NCBI GenBank assembly: GCA_021462855.1
Contig: JAJTXQ010000014.1
Location: forward strand, 338,182 to 402,181
Length of the DNA stretch: 64,000 nt
Direction of reading: 5' to 3'
Origin: Dehalococcoidia bacterium
GTDB lineage: Bacteria > Chloroflexota > Dehalococcoidia > DSTF01 > JACRBR01
Part shown: positions 7,886 through 17,339 of the stretch, piece after piece
Numbering within the stretch: the first letter of the stretch is position 1
Layout: every line of letters begins with the position of its first letter
Program-made: the position numbers and the translations under genes
The notes under the pieces: model-generated
Databases searched by the model: none
What the model was told of the DNA's origin: nothing
Seen by the model: only the letters and a program-made list of their open reading frames with translations

Positions 7886-9135
7886 TGGCCGTCACGGCGC
7901 ACCCCACCCGCCTGCGCGTCGGCACGCCCGACTACATGATCCTGTTCGCCGTCGGCGCGCTCGTCGTGTTTGGAATACTCGCCGTGTACAGCTCCAGCTT
8001 CGCGCTCGGCCTGCTGGAGTTCGGCGACGCCAACTACTTCGTCTATCGGCAGATCTTTTTCGCCGTGGTGGGCGGCGTGGCCCTGCTCGTGCTGATGAAG
8101 ATGGATTACCGGCAGTTGCGCGTGGTCAGTCCGCTGCTCATGCTCGGCGCGATCCTTTCCCTCGTCGCCGTGCTCGTCCCCGGGATCGGCGTCGAGCGGA
8201 ACGGAGCGGCGCGGTGGATCTCGCTCGGCGGGCCGGTGCCGCCGCTGCAGCCGAGCGAGTTCGCCAAGCTGGCGCTGATCATCTACGTCGCCGCGTGGCT
8301 GGCTGGCCGCGGCGAGCACGTAAAGGCGTTCTGGACCGGCTTCTTTCCGTTCGTCCTGCTGATGGGCCTCGTCGCCGGGCTGATCATGCTGCAGCCTGAC
8401 CTCGGCACGACCATCGTGATCGTCGCGACGACGCTGACGCTGGTGTTCGTCGCCGGCGCATCGCTCACGCACGTGTTCGCAACGGCGGGCGCCGGCGCCG
8501 TCGTGGCATCGATGCTGATCGCCGCCGGCCAGTACCGCGCCGACCGCATCTTCGCGTTCATCCGCGCCGAGGATGATCCGAGCGGGCGCGGCTTTCACAC
8601 GCTGCAGCTGCTCATCGCGCTTGGCAGCGGGGGCTGGCACGGGCTGGGGCTCGGCGAAAGCCGGCAGAAGTTCTTCTACGTACCCGGCGCGCACACCGAC
8701 GGCATCCTCGCGATCATCGGCGAGGAGATGGGGTTCATCGGCACGGCCGTCGTGCTCGGCCTGTTCGCGCTGCTGATGGTCCGCGGGTTCCGCGTCGTCG
8801 TACGCGCGCGCGATGACTTCGGCGCGCTGCTCGCCGTCGGCATCATCTCGTGGATCGGCTACCAGGCGATCATCAACATCGGCGGCGTGACGCGCGCCCT
8901 GCCGCTCACCGGCATCCCGCTGCCGTACGTGAGCTACGGCGGCTCCGCGCTCATGACGATGCTCGCCGCCGCCGGCATCCTGCTCAGCATTTCGCGCTAC
9001 GCCGTCGACCCGAAGACGATCGGCAAGAAGCAGCCGCCGGCGGACGGCTCGTCGGAGAAGATCGTGCGGCCCAAGCGGCGGACATCGCGCGAGACGCGAA
9101 AGGCGGCCTGGCCGCAGCGGAAGGGAGCGCGGTGA
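7885..9135 (+). CDS. ftsW: Lipid II flippase/glycosyltransferase FtsW (SEDS family)
   Basis: 416 residues with about ten membrane segments. SEDS signatures are present: NGAARWISLGG...QPSEFAKLALI in the first half, QPDLGT in the middle, and GGVTRALPLTGIPLPYVSYGGSAL near the C-terminus. FtsW polymerises septal glycan strands with FtsI. The start ATG at 7885 overlaps the murD stop, and the basic C-terminal tail ends inside the murG start (GTGA). RodA is a paralogue with the same motifs; location in the dcw cluster between murD and murG supports FtsW. Confidence 0.94.
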   Translation: MAVTAHPTRLRVGTPDYMILFAVGALVVFGILAVYSSSFALGLLEFGDANYFVYRQIFFAVVGGVALLVLMKMDYRQLRVVSPLLMLGAILSLVAVLVPGIGVERNGAARWISLGGPVPPLQPSEFAKLALIIYVAAWLAGRGEHVKAFWTGFFPFVLLMGLVAGLIMLQPDLGTTIVIVATTLTLVFVAGASLTHVFATAGAGAVVASMLIAAGQYRADRIFAFIRAEDDPSGRGFHTLQLLIALGSGGWHGLGLGESRQKFFYVPGAHTDGILAIIGEEMGFIGTAVVLGLFALLMVRGFRVVVRARDDFGALLAVGIISWIGYQAIINIGGVTRALPLTGIPLPYVSYGGSALMTMLAAAGILLSISRYAVDPKTIGKKQPPADGSSEKIVRPKRRTSRETRKAAWPQRKGAR

Positions 9136-10229
9136 AGGTGGCGCTTGCCGGAGGCGGAACGGGCGGCCACGTGTATCCCTGCCTGGCCGTCGCGCGCGCG
9201 CTCGCGGCCGAGACGGCGGCGCGCGGGGAGCCGCTCGACCTGCTGTACATCGGCGTGCGCGGCCGCGTCGATGAGACGATCGTGCCGCGCGCGGGCATCC
9301 CGTTCCGCGCCATCGCCGCCGGACCGATGCGCGTCGCGACGCCGCTGCTGTTCGCGCGGAACCTGCTGCGCCTGGCGGCCGGAACGGTGCAGTCGCTGTG
9401 GATCCTGTTGCGCTACCGCCCCGACGCCGTCTTCGCGACCGGCGGCTACGCCAGCGTGCCGGTCGGCATCGCCGCACGGTTGCTTCGACGCCCGCTGGTC
9501 GTGGAACTGCCCGATGTGACGCCCGGATGGGCCGTGCGCATGCTCGCCCGCCTCGCCACCCGCATGACAACAACGTCGGAGCGTGCGCTCGATCGTCTGC
9601 CGCGCGGCAAGACGGTTGTCACGGGCTACCCGGTGCGAGACGAATTCCGGACGCTCACCCGCGAGGAGGCGCGCGCGCGGCTCGGCATCGAGCCCGGCGA
9701 GAAGATGCTGCTGGTGACGGCTGGCAGCCTCGGCGCGCAACGGATCAACGACGCGGTCGGCGAAGCGCTGCCGCTGCTTCTGCCGCGTTGCATCGTGCTG
9801 CACATCGCCGGCCCGGCAGAGGAACAGCGGATGCTCGACCGGCGCGAGGCGCTGGCGCCGGCCGAACAGGCGCGCTACCGCGTGCACGGGTACACCGACG
9901 ACATGGCGGCGGCGATGCTCGCGGCTGACCTCGTCGTCTCGCGCGCCGGCGCGTCGGCGCTCGGCGAGCTGCCGGCGGCGGGCGTGGCATCGATCCTCGT
10001 CCCGGGCGAGTACGAGGGGGGGTCGCAGGCGCCGAACGCGGAGTTCATGCAGGACCGCGGCGCCGCCATCGTGCTGCGCAACGAAGGCCTGCCGGCGCTC
10101 GGCGCAGCGGTCGCCGCGTTGCTCGACGATGACGCGCGGCGCGGCGCAATGGCGCAGGCCGCGCGCGCGCTCGCCCGCCCGAATGCCACGCGCGACATCG
10201 CACGCGTGGTGCTGGAGGTGGCGGCATGA
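9132..10229 (+). CDS. murG: Lipid II synthase MurG (UDP-GlcNAc transferase)
   Basis: 365 residues, the family norm. It starts VKVALAGGGTGGHVYPCLAV, containing the GGGTGGH membrane/acceptor loop of MurG. The C-terminal GT28 domain has TAGSLGAQRIND, then SRAGASALGELPAAGVASILVP, the UDP-GlcNAc-binding block. It adds GlcNAc to lipid I on the inner membrane face. Start GTG at 9132 overlaps the ftsW stop; the murC ATG overlaps its own stop (ATGA). The frame is open upstream inside ftsW, but the GGGTGGH motif near residue 8 fixes the start. Confidence 0.96.
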   Translation: MKVALAGGGTGGHVYPCLAVARALAAETAARGEPLDLLYIGVRGRVDETIVPRAGIPFRAIAAGPMRVATPLLFARNLLRLAAGTVQSLWILLRYRPDAVFATGGYASVPVGIAARLLRRPLVVELPDVTPGWAVRMLARLATRMTTTSERALDRLPRGKTVVTGYPVRDEFRTLTREEARARLGIEPGEKMLLVTAGSLGAQRINDAVGEALPLLLPRCIVLHIAGPAEEQRMLDRREALAPAEQARYRVHGYTDDMAAAMLAADLVVSRAGASALGELPAAGVASILVPGEYEGGSQAPNAEFMQDRGAAIVLRNEGLPALGAAVAALLDDDARRGAMAQAARALARPNATRDIARVVLEVAA

Positions 10230-11611
10230 CGCTGGCGGCGAACGTGCCGGAGCGCGTGCACCTCGTCGGCGCCGGCGGCGCGCACATGTCGGCGATCGCG
10301 CAGATCCTCCACGCCTGGGGCCACACCGTCACCGGCTCCGACCAGCGCGCCTCGGCCATGACAGCGCGGCTCGAGGAACGGGGCATCTCCGTCGCCATCG
10401 GCCACGCGGCGCAGAACGTCGGCGATGCGCAGCTCGTCGTCACGACGTCCGCCGCGCACGCCGGCAACCCGGAGCTCGTCGAGGCGCAGCGCCGCGGCAT
10501 CCCGCTCATCAAGCGGGCGGAGATGGTCGCAAGGCTCATGCAGGGGCGCTACAGCATCGCCGTCGCCGGCACGCACGGGAAGACGACGACGAGCGGGCTC
10601 ATCGCCCACATGCTCGTGCATGCCGACCTCGACCCCACGTACCTGATCGGCGGCGACGTGCGAAGCCTGGGCACGAACGCCGCGCCCGGGAACAGCAAGT
10701 ACATCGTCGTCGAAGCCGACGAGTACGACCGGGCATTCCTCGCCTACACGCCCGATGTCGCGATCGTCACGAACATCGAGCCGGACCACCTCGATATCTA
10801 TGGCACCGAGGAAGAGCTCGCGGCGGCGTTCGGGCAGTTCATGGCCAGCGTGCCGCCAGAGGGACACCTCATCACCTGCGCCGACAGCCCGCGCGTGCGC
10901 GAGACGGCCGCCACGGCCGGGGTGCGCGCCGGCGACCGCCAGACCTACGGACTCACCGAGCCGGCGACGTGGAGCGCCGGCGGCATCGCTCACGACGAGC
11001 ACGGGCAATCGTTCGTCGTCGAGCACGAAGGGCACGGCATCGGCACGTTCACGATCGCGCTGCCGGGCAAGCACAACGTCAGCAATGCGCTCGCCGGCAT
11101 CGCCGCGGGGAACGCGATCGGCATCGAGGCATCGGTGATGCAGGCGGCGCTCGCGTCGTACCGGGGCGCGCAGCGCCGCTTCGAACACGTGGGCGAAGCC
11201 GCGGGCGTGACGGTGATGGACGACTACGCGCACCACCCGACGGAAGTGCAGGCGACGGTGCAGGCCGCCCGCGAGCGCTTCGGCGGGCGGCGGCTGGTGG
11301 TGCTCTTCCAACCGCATACGTTCACCCGCACGCGGTACCTGCTCGACGCGTGGCGCGCCTGCTTCGACGGCATCGACGCGCTGTACATCACGGAGACCTA
11401 CGCCGCCCGCGAGGAGCCGGAAGCCGGCATGACCGGCGCCGACCTCGCCGAGGCGATCCACGCGCCGCGCGCCTCGTTCGTGCCGCTTGCCGGCGCGGCG
11501 GCGACCGTCGCCGCCGCGCTTCTGCCGGGCGACGTGTTCTTCACCGTCGGCGCGGGCGATATCGACCGCGTCGGGCGGGAGGCGCTGGAGTTGCTGCGGA
11601 GCCGCCCGTGA
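10226..11611 (+). CDS. murC: UDP-MurNAc--L-alanine ligase MurC
   Basis: 461 residues. The N-terminal domain shows VHLVGAGGAHMSAIAQIL, in which Ala replaces the third Gly of the usual GIGG. The ATP loop VAGTHGKTTTSGLIAHML is at about residues 113-130, EADEYDRAFL follows, and the C-terminal domain has MDDYAHHPTEVQATV, which is specific to MurC and Mpl. It adds L-Ala to UDP-MurNAc as the first cytoplasmic ligase step. Overlaps murG by four bases, and its stop overlaps the murB GTG. Adjacency to murB, the enzyme before it in the pathway, is typical. Confidence 0.95.
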   Translation: MTLAANVPERVHLVGAGGAHMSAIAQILHAWGHTVTGSDQRASAMTARLEERGISVAIGHAAQNVGDAQLVVTTSAAHAGNPELVEAQRRGIPLIKRAEMVARLMQGRYSIAVAGTHGKTTTSGLIAHMLVHADLDPTYLIGGDVRSLGTNAAPGNSKYIVVEADEYDRAFLAYTPDVAIVTNIEPDHLDIYGTEEELAAAFGQFMASVPPEGHLITCADSPRVRETAATAGVRAGDRQTYGLTEPATWSAGGIAHDEHGQSFVVEHEGHGIGTFTIALPGKHNVSNALAGIAAGNAIGIEASVMQAALASYRGAQRRFEHVGEAAGVTVMDDYAHHPTEVQATVQAARERFGGRRLVVLFQPHTFTRTRYLLDAWRACFDGIDALYITETYAAREEPEAGMTGADLAEAIHAPRASFVPLAGAAATVAAALLPGDVFFTVGAGDIDRVGREALELLRSRP

Positions 11612-12585
11612 GCGGCGCACTGCAGGCGCCGCCTCAACGGGAGAGGCGGCACGGAGGGACGGGACTGGACGCGGACCTGCTGCAACGGCTCTCGGCGATC
11701 GCGCCATCGCGCGCGGACGAGCCGCTCGCCCGCCACACGACGTTCGGCATCGGCGGGCCGGCGGACATCTTCGTCACCGTGCGCTCGGCCGACGAGCTGG
11801 CGCGCGCGGTGACGGAGGCGCGGGCGGCGGCGGCGCCGGTGTTCATCCTCGGCTCGGGAAGCAACATCCTCGTCGGCGACCGTGGCGTCCGCGGGGTGGT
11901 CATCGACAACCAGGCGAAGGACATCGAAGGACCGGCGCGTCGCGACGGCGCGTGGCTGCTGCGTGCGGAGTCCGGCGCGTCGTTCGCGGCGCTTGCCCGC
12001 CGCCTTGCGAAGGATGGGTACGGCGGGTTCGAGTGGGCCTCCGGCATCCCCGGCTCGGTCGGCGGCGCGGTGGTCTACAACGCCGGCGCCTACGGCGGCT
12101 GCGCGGCCGATGTGCTGCGCTCGGCGACACTGCTCCGCGCCGACGGCTCGCGCACGGCGACGCCCGCCGCAGACCTGAAGCTCACGTACCGCAACAGCAT
12201 CTTCACCCGCGGCGAGTGCGATGGCTGCGTCGTGCTCGACGCCACCCTCGAGGTGGTGCCGGGCGACGCCGCGGCGCTCGTCGCGCGCATCGACGCGATC
12301 GACGCCGAGCGCCTGTCGGCGCAGCCGCGCGGGCGCACCGGCGGCAGCACGTTCAAGAACCCGGAAGGCCGCCGCGCGTGGGAACTGATCGATGCCGTCG
12401 GCCTGCGCGGCCACCGCATCGGCGACGCGCAGATCTCGACGCTGCACTGCAACTTCTTCATGAACGTGGGCGCGGCGACCGCCGCGGACGTGTCCGCGCT
12501 GATGAGCGAGGCGCGCCGGCGCGTGAAGGAACGCTTCGGCATCGACCTGCAGAACGAGGTGGCACTCGTGGGAGAAGGCTTCTGA
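11608..12585 (+). CDS. murB: UDP-N-acetylenolpyruvoylglucosamine reductase MurB
   Basis: 325 residues from the GTG at 11608, which overlaps the murC stop. FAD-domain motifs are LARHTTFGIGGPAD (about residues 35-48), LGSGSNILVGDRGVRGVVI, and GIPGSVGGAVVYNAGAYGG. Catalytic-region motifs are YRNSIF and RTGGSTFKNPEG, whose Ser is the proton donor. It reduces enolpyruvyl-UDP-GlcNAc to UDP-MurNAc. The first 30 residues are unusually polar and may not all be translated; the next candidate start is not obvious. The stop overlaps the ddl ATG. Confidence 0.95.
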   Translation: MSGALQAPPQRERRHGGTGLDADLLQRLSAIAPSRADEPLARHTTFGIGGPADIFVTVRSADELARAVTEARAAAAPVFILGSGSNILVGDRGVRGVVIDNQAKDIEGPARRDGAWLLRAESGASFAALARRLAKDGYGGFEWASGIPGSVGGAVVYNAGAYGGCAADVLRSATLLRADGSRTATPAADLKLTYRNSIFTRGECDGCVVLDATLEVVPGDAAALVARIDAIDAERLSAQPRGRTGGSTFKNPEGRRAWELIDAVGLRGHRIGDAQISTLHCNFFMNVGAATAADVSALMSEARRRVKERFGIDLQNEVALVGEGF

Positions 12586-13652
12586 TGGCGAAGCAGCGCC
12601 TCGGCGTCGTGTTCGGCGGGCGCTCGGTCGAGCACGAGGTCTCCGTCGTTTCGGCGATGGAGATGATGCAATCGATCGACCTTGAGCGCTTCGAGCCGGT
12701 GCCGTTCGCCGTCACGCGCGACGGCCGCTGGCTCACGCCCGAAGAGACGCGAGCGCAGATCGACCGCGGGGACGCGCTCTTCGCCAAGCGCATCGATGCC
12801 GATGTGCCACCGCTCGCCGAGCGGCCGGAAGTCATCGCCGCGCTCGCCGGCAACGATGCCGTCTTCCCGCTGATCCACGGAGTGAACGGCGAGGACGGGA
12901 CGCTGCAGGGCATGCTCGAGATGTTCCGCATCCCGTATGCCGGTTGCGGCGTGGCGGCAAGCGCGGTCGGGATGGACAAGGCGCTGCAGAAGCAGCTGTT
13001 CGAGCGCGCCGGACTGCGCGTCGCGCGGCACGTGGTCGTCATGTCGCACGAGTGGGCTGGCGGCGACGCCGGCATCACGCGGGGCGTCGAGCAGCGGCTC
13101 GGCTTCCCGGCGTTCGTCAAGCCGTCGAACGGCGGCAGCAGCGTCGGCGTGAGCAAGGTGCGCTCGCGCGAGGACCTGGGCGAGGCGATGTCGGCGGCGT
13201 TCGGCATGGACCGCAAGGTGCTGATCGAGGAGGCGATCACCGGCCGCGAGCTCGACTGCGCGGTGATCGGCAACGACGAGCCGCAGACGTCGCCCGTGGG
13301 CGAAGTCGTGGCGGGCGGCGAATTCTACGACTACGCCGCGAAGTACCTCGATGACTCGGCGCGCATCATCGCGCCGGCGGACATCCCCGCCGGTGCGTCC
13401 GATGCCGTGCGGCGCGACGCCGTCGCCGCGTTCCGCGCCATCGATGGTGCGGGGTTCGCGCGCATCGACTTCTTCCTGCCGGACGATGGCGTGCCCGTGG
13501 TGAACGAGATCAACACGCTGCCCGGCTTCCGGCCGGTAAGCATGTTCGCGACGCTCTGGCAGAAGGCCGGCGTCTCCTACAGCGAGTTGGTGAGCCGGAT
13601 CGTCGACCTGGCGTTCGAACGGTTCCGGCAGAGGGAGGCGTTCGGTGCCTAG
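12585..13652 (+). CDS. ddl: D-alanine--D-alanine ligase
   Basis: 355 residues, like DdlA/B. It begins MAKQRLGVVFGGRSVEHEVSV, with the EHEVS motif that binds the first D-Ala. The ATP-grasp domain shows FVKPSNGGSSVGVSKV and the metal-binding NEINTLPGF near residue 310. It makes the D-Ala-D-Ala used by MurF. The ATG overlaps the murB stop, and its last eight bases overlap the ftsQ start. VanA-type D-Ala-D-Lac ligases share the fold, but dcw context supports an ordinary Ddl. Confidence 0.95.
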   Translation: MAKQRLGVVFGGRSVEHEVSVVSAMEMMQSIDLERFEPVPFAVTRDGRWLTPEETRAQIDRGDALFAKRIDADVPPLAERPEVIAALAGNDAVFPLIHGVNGEDGTLQGMLEMFRIPYAGCGVAASAVGMDKALQKQLFERAGLRVARHVVVMSHEWAGGDAGITRGVEQRLGFPAFVKPSNGGSSVGVSKVRSREDLGEAMSAAFGMDRKVLIEEAITGRELDCAVIGNDEPQTSPVGEVVAGGEFYDYAAKYLDDSARIIAPADIPAGASDAVRRDAVAAFRAIDGAGFARIDFFLPDDGVPVVNEINTLPGFRPVSMFATLWQKAGVSYSELVSRIVDLAFERFRQREAFGA

Positions 13653-14505
13653 CGCGCGCACACCCGGGCGCTGGCCCTACCGCGCGGCGAAGCCCGCGCG
13701 CGCGCGGCGCGTCGTCCGCGCGCAGGACACAGCGCCGCGCGGCGTCCAGCGGCGCGACCCCGCGCCGCCGCCGTCGTTCCGGCTCACGCCACGGCAGGCG
13801 CGCTTCGCGCTGCTCGGGCTGATGGTCGCGGGCATCTGCTCGGCGGCCGTGTGGGCATATCGCTCGCCGTACCTGACGGTGCACGAGGTGAACGTCGTCG
13901 GGGCGTCGCAGCTGTCAACCGATGAAGTCCGCGCCGCCGCCGGCATCGACGGAGCAAGCGCGTTCACGGTCGACCTCGAGGCGGCGCGCGCGCGCGTGGC
14001 GGCGCTCCCGAAGGTGCGCAGCGCGACGATCGAGAAGCACGGCTGGACCGGCGCGACGATCACGATCGAAGAGCGCGTCGCGTGGGGATCGTGGCAGATC
14101 GGCGACGCACGCGTGCCGATCGACGCCGACGGCTACGTCCTGGACGGCGTCGCCGCGGCCGAGGACGCGCCGGTCATCGTCGAGGCGGAGCCGGAGGGCG
14201 CGATCAACGCCGGCGACCGCATGGACCCAGGCGCGGTGCAACTCGCCGCGCGCCTCGTCGACGAGTCGCGCACCGCCTTCGGGCGCGATGTGCTCGCGCT
14301 CATCTACCGGCGCACCGCCGGCCTCACCGTCGTGCTCTCTGGCGAGGACGTCGACGGCAAGCCGGTGTGGGTGACGTTCGGCGATTCACGGGACTACGAG
14401 TTCAAGGTCGCCACGCTGTACGTGCTCCTGGAGCGCGTGCGCGAGGACGACCTGGCGCTCAGCGCGATCGATCTGCGGTTTGGCGACCGGCTGAGCTTCA
14501 ACTAG
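13645..14505 (+). CDS. ftsQ: Cell division protein FtsQ/DivIB
   Basis: 286 residues. A long basic, proline-containing cytoplasmic tail (about 1-50) leads to one membrane segment (about 52-72, FALLGLMVAGICSAAVW). A POTRA domain follows (YLTVHEVNVVGASQLSTDEV, about 75-140) and then the FtsQ beta domain. It links the divisome to FtsL/FtsB and restrains FtsW-FtsI. Start GTG at 13645 lies inside the end of ddl, an eight-base overlap. FtsQ proteins diverge strongly, so the call rests on topology, the POTRA signature and its place between ddl and ftsA. Confidence 0.88.
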   Translation: MPSARTPGRWPYRAAKPARARRVVRAQDTAPRGVQRRDPAPPPSFRLTPRQARFALLGLMVAGICSAAVWAYRSPYLTVHEVNVVGASQLSTDEVRAAAGIDGASAFTVDLEAARARVAALPKVRSATIEKHGWTGATITIEERVAWGSWQIGDARVPIDADGYVLDGVAAAEDAPVIVEAEPEGAINAGDRMDPGAVQLAARLVDESRTAFGRDVLALIYRRTAGLTVVLSGEDVDGKPVWVTFGDSRDYEFKVATLYVLLERVREDDLALSAIDLRFGDRLSFN

Positions 14506-14518
14506 AGGGAGGCAACTC

Positions 14519-15763
14519 ATGGCACGCGGTGGCACCTTCGCATCAATCGACATCGGCACGACGAAAGTCTGCACGGTGGTCGGTGAGATCTCGCACGATG
14601 AGGAGATGCGCATCCTCGGCGTCGGCGTCGCGCCCGCGGCGGGGCTCTCGCGCGGGATGGTCGAGAACATCCGCGACGCGACGGACTCGATCAAGGCGTC
14701 GGTCGAGAAGGCGGAACGGTCGAGCGGCACGCGCATCCTGTCGGCGCACGTCGGTGTCGCCGGCGCGCACATCGCCTGCCTCAATAACCGCGGCATCGTC
14801 GCCATCCCCGACCGCACGCGGCCGATCATGCCCGATGACGTGACGCGCGTGCTCGATGGCGCACGCGTCGTCAGCATCCCGACCAACCGCGAGATCATCC
14901 ACGTCATCCCCCGCTACTACGTCGTCGATGGCCAGGACAACGTGTCCGACCCGGTCGGCATGTACGGCACCCGGCTCGATGTCGAGACGCACATCGTCAC
15001 CGGCATCGACAGCGCGATCCAGAACCTGACGCGGTGCGTCGAGAACGTCGGCGTGCAGGTCGACGGGCTGATCCTCGAGCCGCTGGCCGCGGCCGAGGCG
15101 GTGCTCGACGAGGAGGAGAAGGAGCAGGGCGTCGTGCTCGCCGACATCGGCGGCGGGACCGCGGCGATCGCGCTGTTCGTCGATGGCAGCGTCTACCACA
15201 CGGCGGTGATCCCCGTCGGCGGCAACCACGTGACGCGCGACATCGTCGTCGGGCTGCGCGCGCCCTACCAGGCGGCCGAGGACGCGAAGAAGAAGTGGGG
15301 CCACGCCATCCCGTCCATGGTCGACGCAGGCGAGGAGATCACGATCGAGGCGTTCGGCTCGGAAGGGACGAAGAGCGAGCTGCGCCGCCGCCTGTGCGAG
15401 ATCGTGCAGGCGCGCTGCGAGGAGATCCTCGAGATGATCGTCGCCGAGGTGAAGCGCGCGGTGCACGACGACATCATCTCGGCGGGGATCGTGCTCACGG
15501 GCGGCACGGCGAACCTCTCGGGGCTGGACCTGCTCGCCGAGCAGGTCACGGGGTGGCCGGCGCGCATCGGGACGCCGCGCGACTTGCACGGCCTGACGGA
15601 CGTGCTCATCGACCCCGCATACGCGACCAGCGTCGGCCTGCTGCAGTGGGCCGTACACGAAGCGGAGGCGAGCACGTGGCATCGCGCGCCACGGGCGTCG
15701 CTCAACCTGGGCAGCATGTGGCGCCGCGTCGGCAACTGGGCGCGCGTGCTCCTGCCCGAATAG
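14519..15763 (+). CDS. ftsA: Cell division protein FtsA
   Basis: 414 residues of the actin/hexokinase fold. Motifs: phosphate 1 loop [18 protein letters not shown] (about residues 6-23), [17 protein letters not shown] (about 207-224, phosphate 2), and [17 protein letters not shown] (about 328, adenosine). FtsA tethers FtsZ to the membrane and recruits late division proteins. The C-terminal segment (about 395-414, [11 protein letters not shown]) could form the amphipathic membrane helix. A GGGAGG ribosome-binding site sits just upstream of the ATG at 14519. ftsZ follows after 25 bases. Confidence 0.94.
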   Translation: MARGGTFASIDIGTTKVCTVVGEISHDEEMRILGVGVAPAAGLSRGMVENIRDATDSIKASVEKAERSSGTRILSAHVGVAGAHIACLNNRGIVAIPDRTRPIMPDDVTRVLDGARVVSIPTNREIIHVIPRYYVVDGQDNVSDPVGMYGTRLDVETHIVTGIDSAIQNLTRCVENVGVQVDGLILEPLAAAEAVLDEEEKEQGVVLADIGGGTAAIALFVDGSVYHTAVIPVGGNHVTRDIVVGLRAPYQAAEDAKKKWGHAIPSMVDAGEEITIEAFGSEGTKSELRRRLCEIVQARCEEILEMIVAEVKRAVHDDIISAGIVLTGGTANLSGLDLLAEQVTGWPARIGTPRDLHGLTDVLIDPAYATSVGLLQWAVHEAEASTWHRAPRASLNLGSMWRRVGNWARVLLPE

Positions 15764-15788
15764 CGCGGAGGCAGAGGAAGGAGGCTGG

Positions 15789-17000
15789 ATGCCCGAATAC
15801 CGGCAGTCAGTGATGTTCGAAGAGGAACTGGCGCAACTCAAGCGGGAAGAAGCACGGAGGGAGAAGACCATGACACGGACGTATTCAGACGGTCTGCCGC
15901 CGATCAAGGTCGTCGGCGTCGGCGGCGGCGGCTGTAACGCCGTGAACCGCATGATCGCCGAGCAGATCGCCGGCGTGCAGTTCGTCGCCGTCAACACCGA
16001 CGCGCAGGCGCTGCAGCTCTCGCCGGCCGAAGTGCGGATCCGCATCGGCGACAAGCTGACGAAGGGACTCGGCGTCGGCGGCGACCCGGCGCGCGGCCTG
16101 CGCGCGGCCGAGGAATCGCGCGACGAGCTGCTCGAGTCGCTGCGCGGGTGCGAGATGGTGTTCGTCACCGCAGGCATGGGCGGCGGCACCGGCACCGGCG
16201 CCTCGCCCATCGTCGCCGAGGTGGCGAAGGAAGCGGGCGCGCTGACGATCGGCGTCGTCACCAAGCCGTTCGGGTTCGAGGGCAAGAAGCGGCTGCGCCA
16301 GGCCGAAGAAGGCATCCAGCGCCTGCAGGACAAGGTCGACACGCTGATCGTCATCCCCAACGACCGCCTGCTCGCGACCTGCGACGACAAGGCCACGGTC
16401 GAAGACGCGTTCCGCACCGCCGACGACATCCTGCTGCAGGGCATCCAGGGCATCAGCGAGATCATCACGCTGCCGGGTGAGATCAACCTCGACTTCGCCG
16501 ACGTACGCAAGATCATGGCCGAGGCGGGCCCCGCGCTGATGGCGATCGGCCGCGGCGCCGGCGCCGACCGCGCGGTCGAGGCGGCGCGCATGGCCATCGC
16601 CTCGCCGCTGCTCGATGTCGACATCCACGGCGCGAAGGGCGTGCTGTTCAACATCACCGGCGGCCACACGCTCGGGCTGCAGGAGCTCAACGCCGCGGCA
16701 CAGGTCATCGCCGAGGTCGTCGACCCCGAGGCGGAGATCATCTTCGGCACGGCGATCGACCCGAAGGTCGGCGACGAGGTGAAGATCACCGTCATCGCCA
16801 CCGGCTTCGCGCGGCCCGTCGCCGTGCACCCGATCCCGGAGCAGTACCGCCGCGACCAGCCGCTCGACGACGCGAGCGAGCCAGCCGAGGGCGAGGCCGC
16901 CGAGACGCAGGAGCCGGTGGCGATGCACCGCACGGGCGCTCCCGACGTCAACGACACCGAGCTGCCAACGTTCCTGCGCCGCACGGTGGCGGCGCGCTAG
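15789..17000 (+). CDS. ftsZ: Cell division GTPase FtsZ
   Basis: 403 residues. The tubulin-like GTPase core begins at about residue 35 with [17 protein letters not shown]. The signature [17 protein letters not shown] is at about 130, NLDFADV at about 235, and an acidic linker and tail reach FLRRTVAAR at the end. FtsZ polymerises into the division ring. Two starts are plausible: ATG 15789 behind AAGGAGG (15778-15784), and ATG 15870 behind GGAGGGAG (15856-15863). The second would drop a charged 27-residue extension and start right before the conserved core. Last gene of the dcw run. Confidence 0.95.
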   Translation: MPEYRQSVMFEEELAQLKREEARREKTMTRTYSDGLPPIKVVGVGGGGCNAVNRMIAEQIAGVQFVAVNTDAQALQLSPAEVRIRIGDKLTKGLGVGGDPARGLRAAEESRDELLESLRGCEMVFVTAGMGGGTGTGASPIVAEVAKEAGALTIGVVTKPFGFEGKKRLRQAEEGIQRLQDKVDTLIVIPNDRLLATCDDKATVEDAFRTADDILLQGIQGISEIITLPGEINLDFADVRKIMAEAGPALMAIGRGAGADRAVEAARMAIASPLLDVDIHGAKGVLFNITGGHTLGLQELNAAAQVIAEVVDPEAEIIFGTAIDPKVGDEVKITVIATGFARPVAVHPIPEQYRRDQPLDDASEPAEGEAAETQEPVAMHRTGAPDVNDTELPTFLRRTVAAR

Positions 17001-17020
17001 CAGGGGGCGTGGTGATTCCA

Positions 17021-17131
17021 GGAAAGGAGGTGCCTGTCTAGCCAGACCGTCCGGGAAACCGGACACTTTCCCCCACCAGGGAAAGGCATGGGCCGTGAGC
17101 GACGTTTTGGGAGATGACGCCGCTCACGGCC
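17021..17131 (+). ncRNA. Unidentified structured RNA downstream of ftsZ (multi-hairpin)
   Basis: Four perfect stems follow one another. GTCT/AGAC spans 17036-17047. GTCCGG-GAAA-CCGGAC spans 17049-17064 with a GNRA tetraloop. CTTTCCC/GGGAAAG spans 17066-17085. GGCCGTGAGCG/CGCTCACGGCC (11 pairs) spans 17091-17131. TGCC at 17031-17034 can pair with GGCA at 17085-17088 to close the first three into a multi-way junction. CTTTCC (17066-17071) can instead pair with GGAAAG at 17021-17026, so two exclusive folds exist, as in a riboswitch or attenuator. The last stem could end the ftsZ transcript, though it lacks a T run. I cannot match it to a known family. Confidence 0.5.
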
Positions 17132-17175
17132 TTCCCCGTTTTCCCCGCCGCCTCAACGTGCGCCGGGAAGAAACA

Positions 17176-17236
17176 AGTAGCCCGACCCGGTGGAGCAGCA
17201 TGGGCAGATGCCGCAAGACCGGGAACCTGGGCTACT
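17176..17236 (+). ncRNA. Long three-segment hairpin, unidentified
   Basis: AGTAGCCC (17176-17183) pairs perfectly with GGGCTACT (17229-17236). Inside it CCCGGT (17186-17191) pairs with ACCGGG (17218-17223), and GCAT (17198-17201) can pair with ATGC (17208-17211). The 61-base element stands alone between the multi-hairpin region and the nrdR promoter. No T run follows, so it is not an obvious intrinsic terminator. A passing likeness to part of 4.5S RNA did not hold up. Confidence 0.4.
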
Positions 17237-17339
17237 CGGCGGCCATTCTAGCACCCTCGCGATCGCTTTTCCATAACGCCGCCCGTTTCATCATTACGTC
17301 ACGTTCGCCTGCCCGGCGTGCGCCCGCGCGCGCTACAGA

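Larger units (their letters stand above)
17001..17339. other. Gene-free interval between ftsZ and the nrdR control region
   Basis: No convincing protein frame spans this 340-base stretch. It contains five predicted hairpins (described separately at 17021-17131 and 17176-17236), then about 100 bases (17240-17339) that are less GC-rich and show no clear structure. The NrdR boxes begin immediately after. It could hold the end of the dcw transcript plus a separate small RNA. Confidence 0.6.

Noticed and set aside
17021-17131. Cobalamin riboswitch controlling nrdJ
   Set aside because: AGGTGCC and GGGAAACCGG hint at it, but the B12-box (GCCACTG-like) is missing, and nrdJ is B12-dependent so repression by B12 would make no sense.
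17176-17236. Possible small SRP (4.5S) RNA
   Set aside because: AGCAGC and GGCAGATG resemble part of E. coli 4.5S RNA, but the conserved GGAA tetraloop and the symmetric loop of domain IV are absent and the element is too short.
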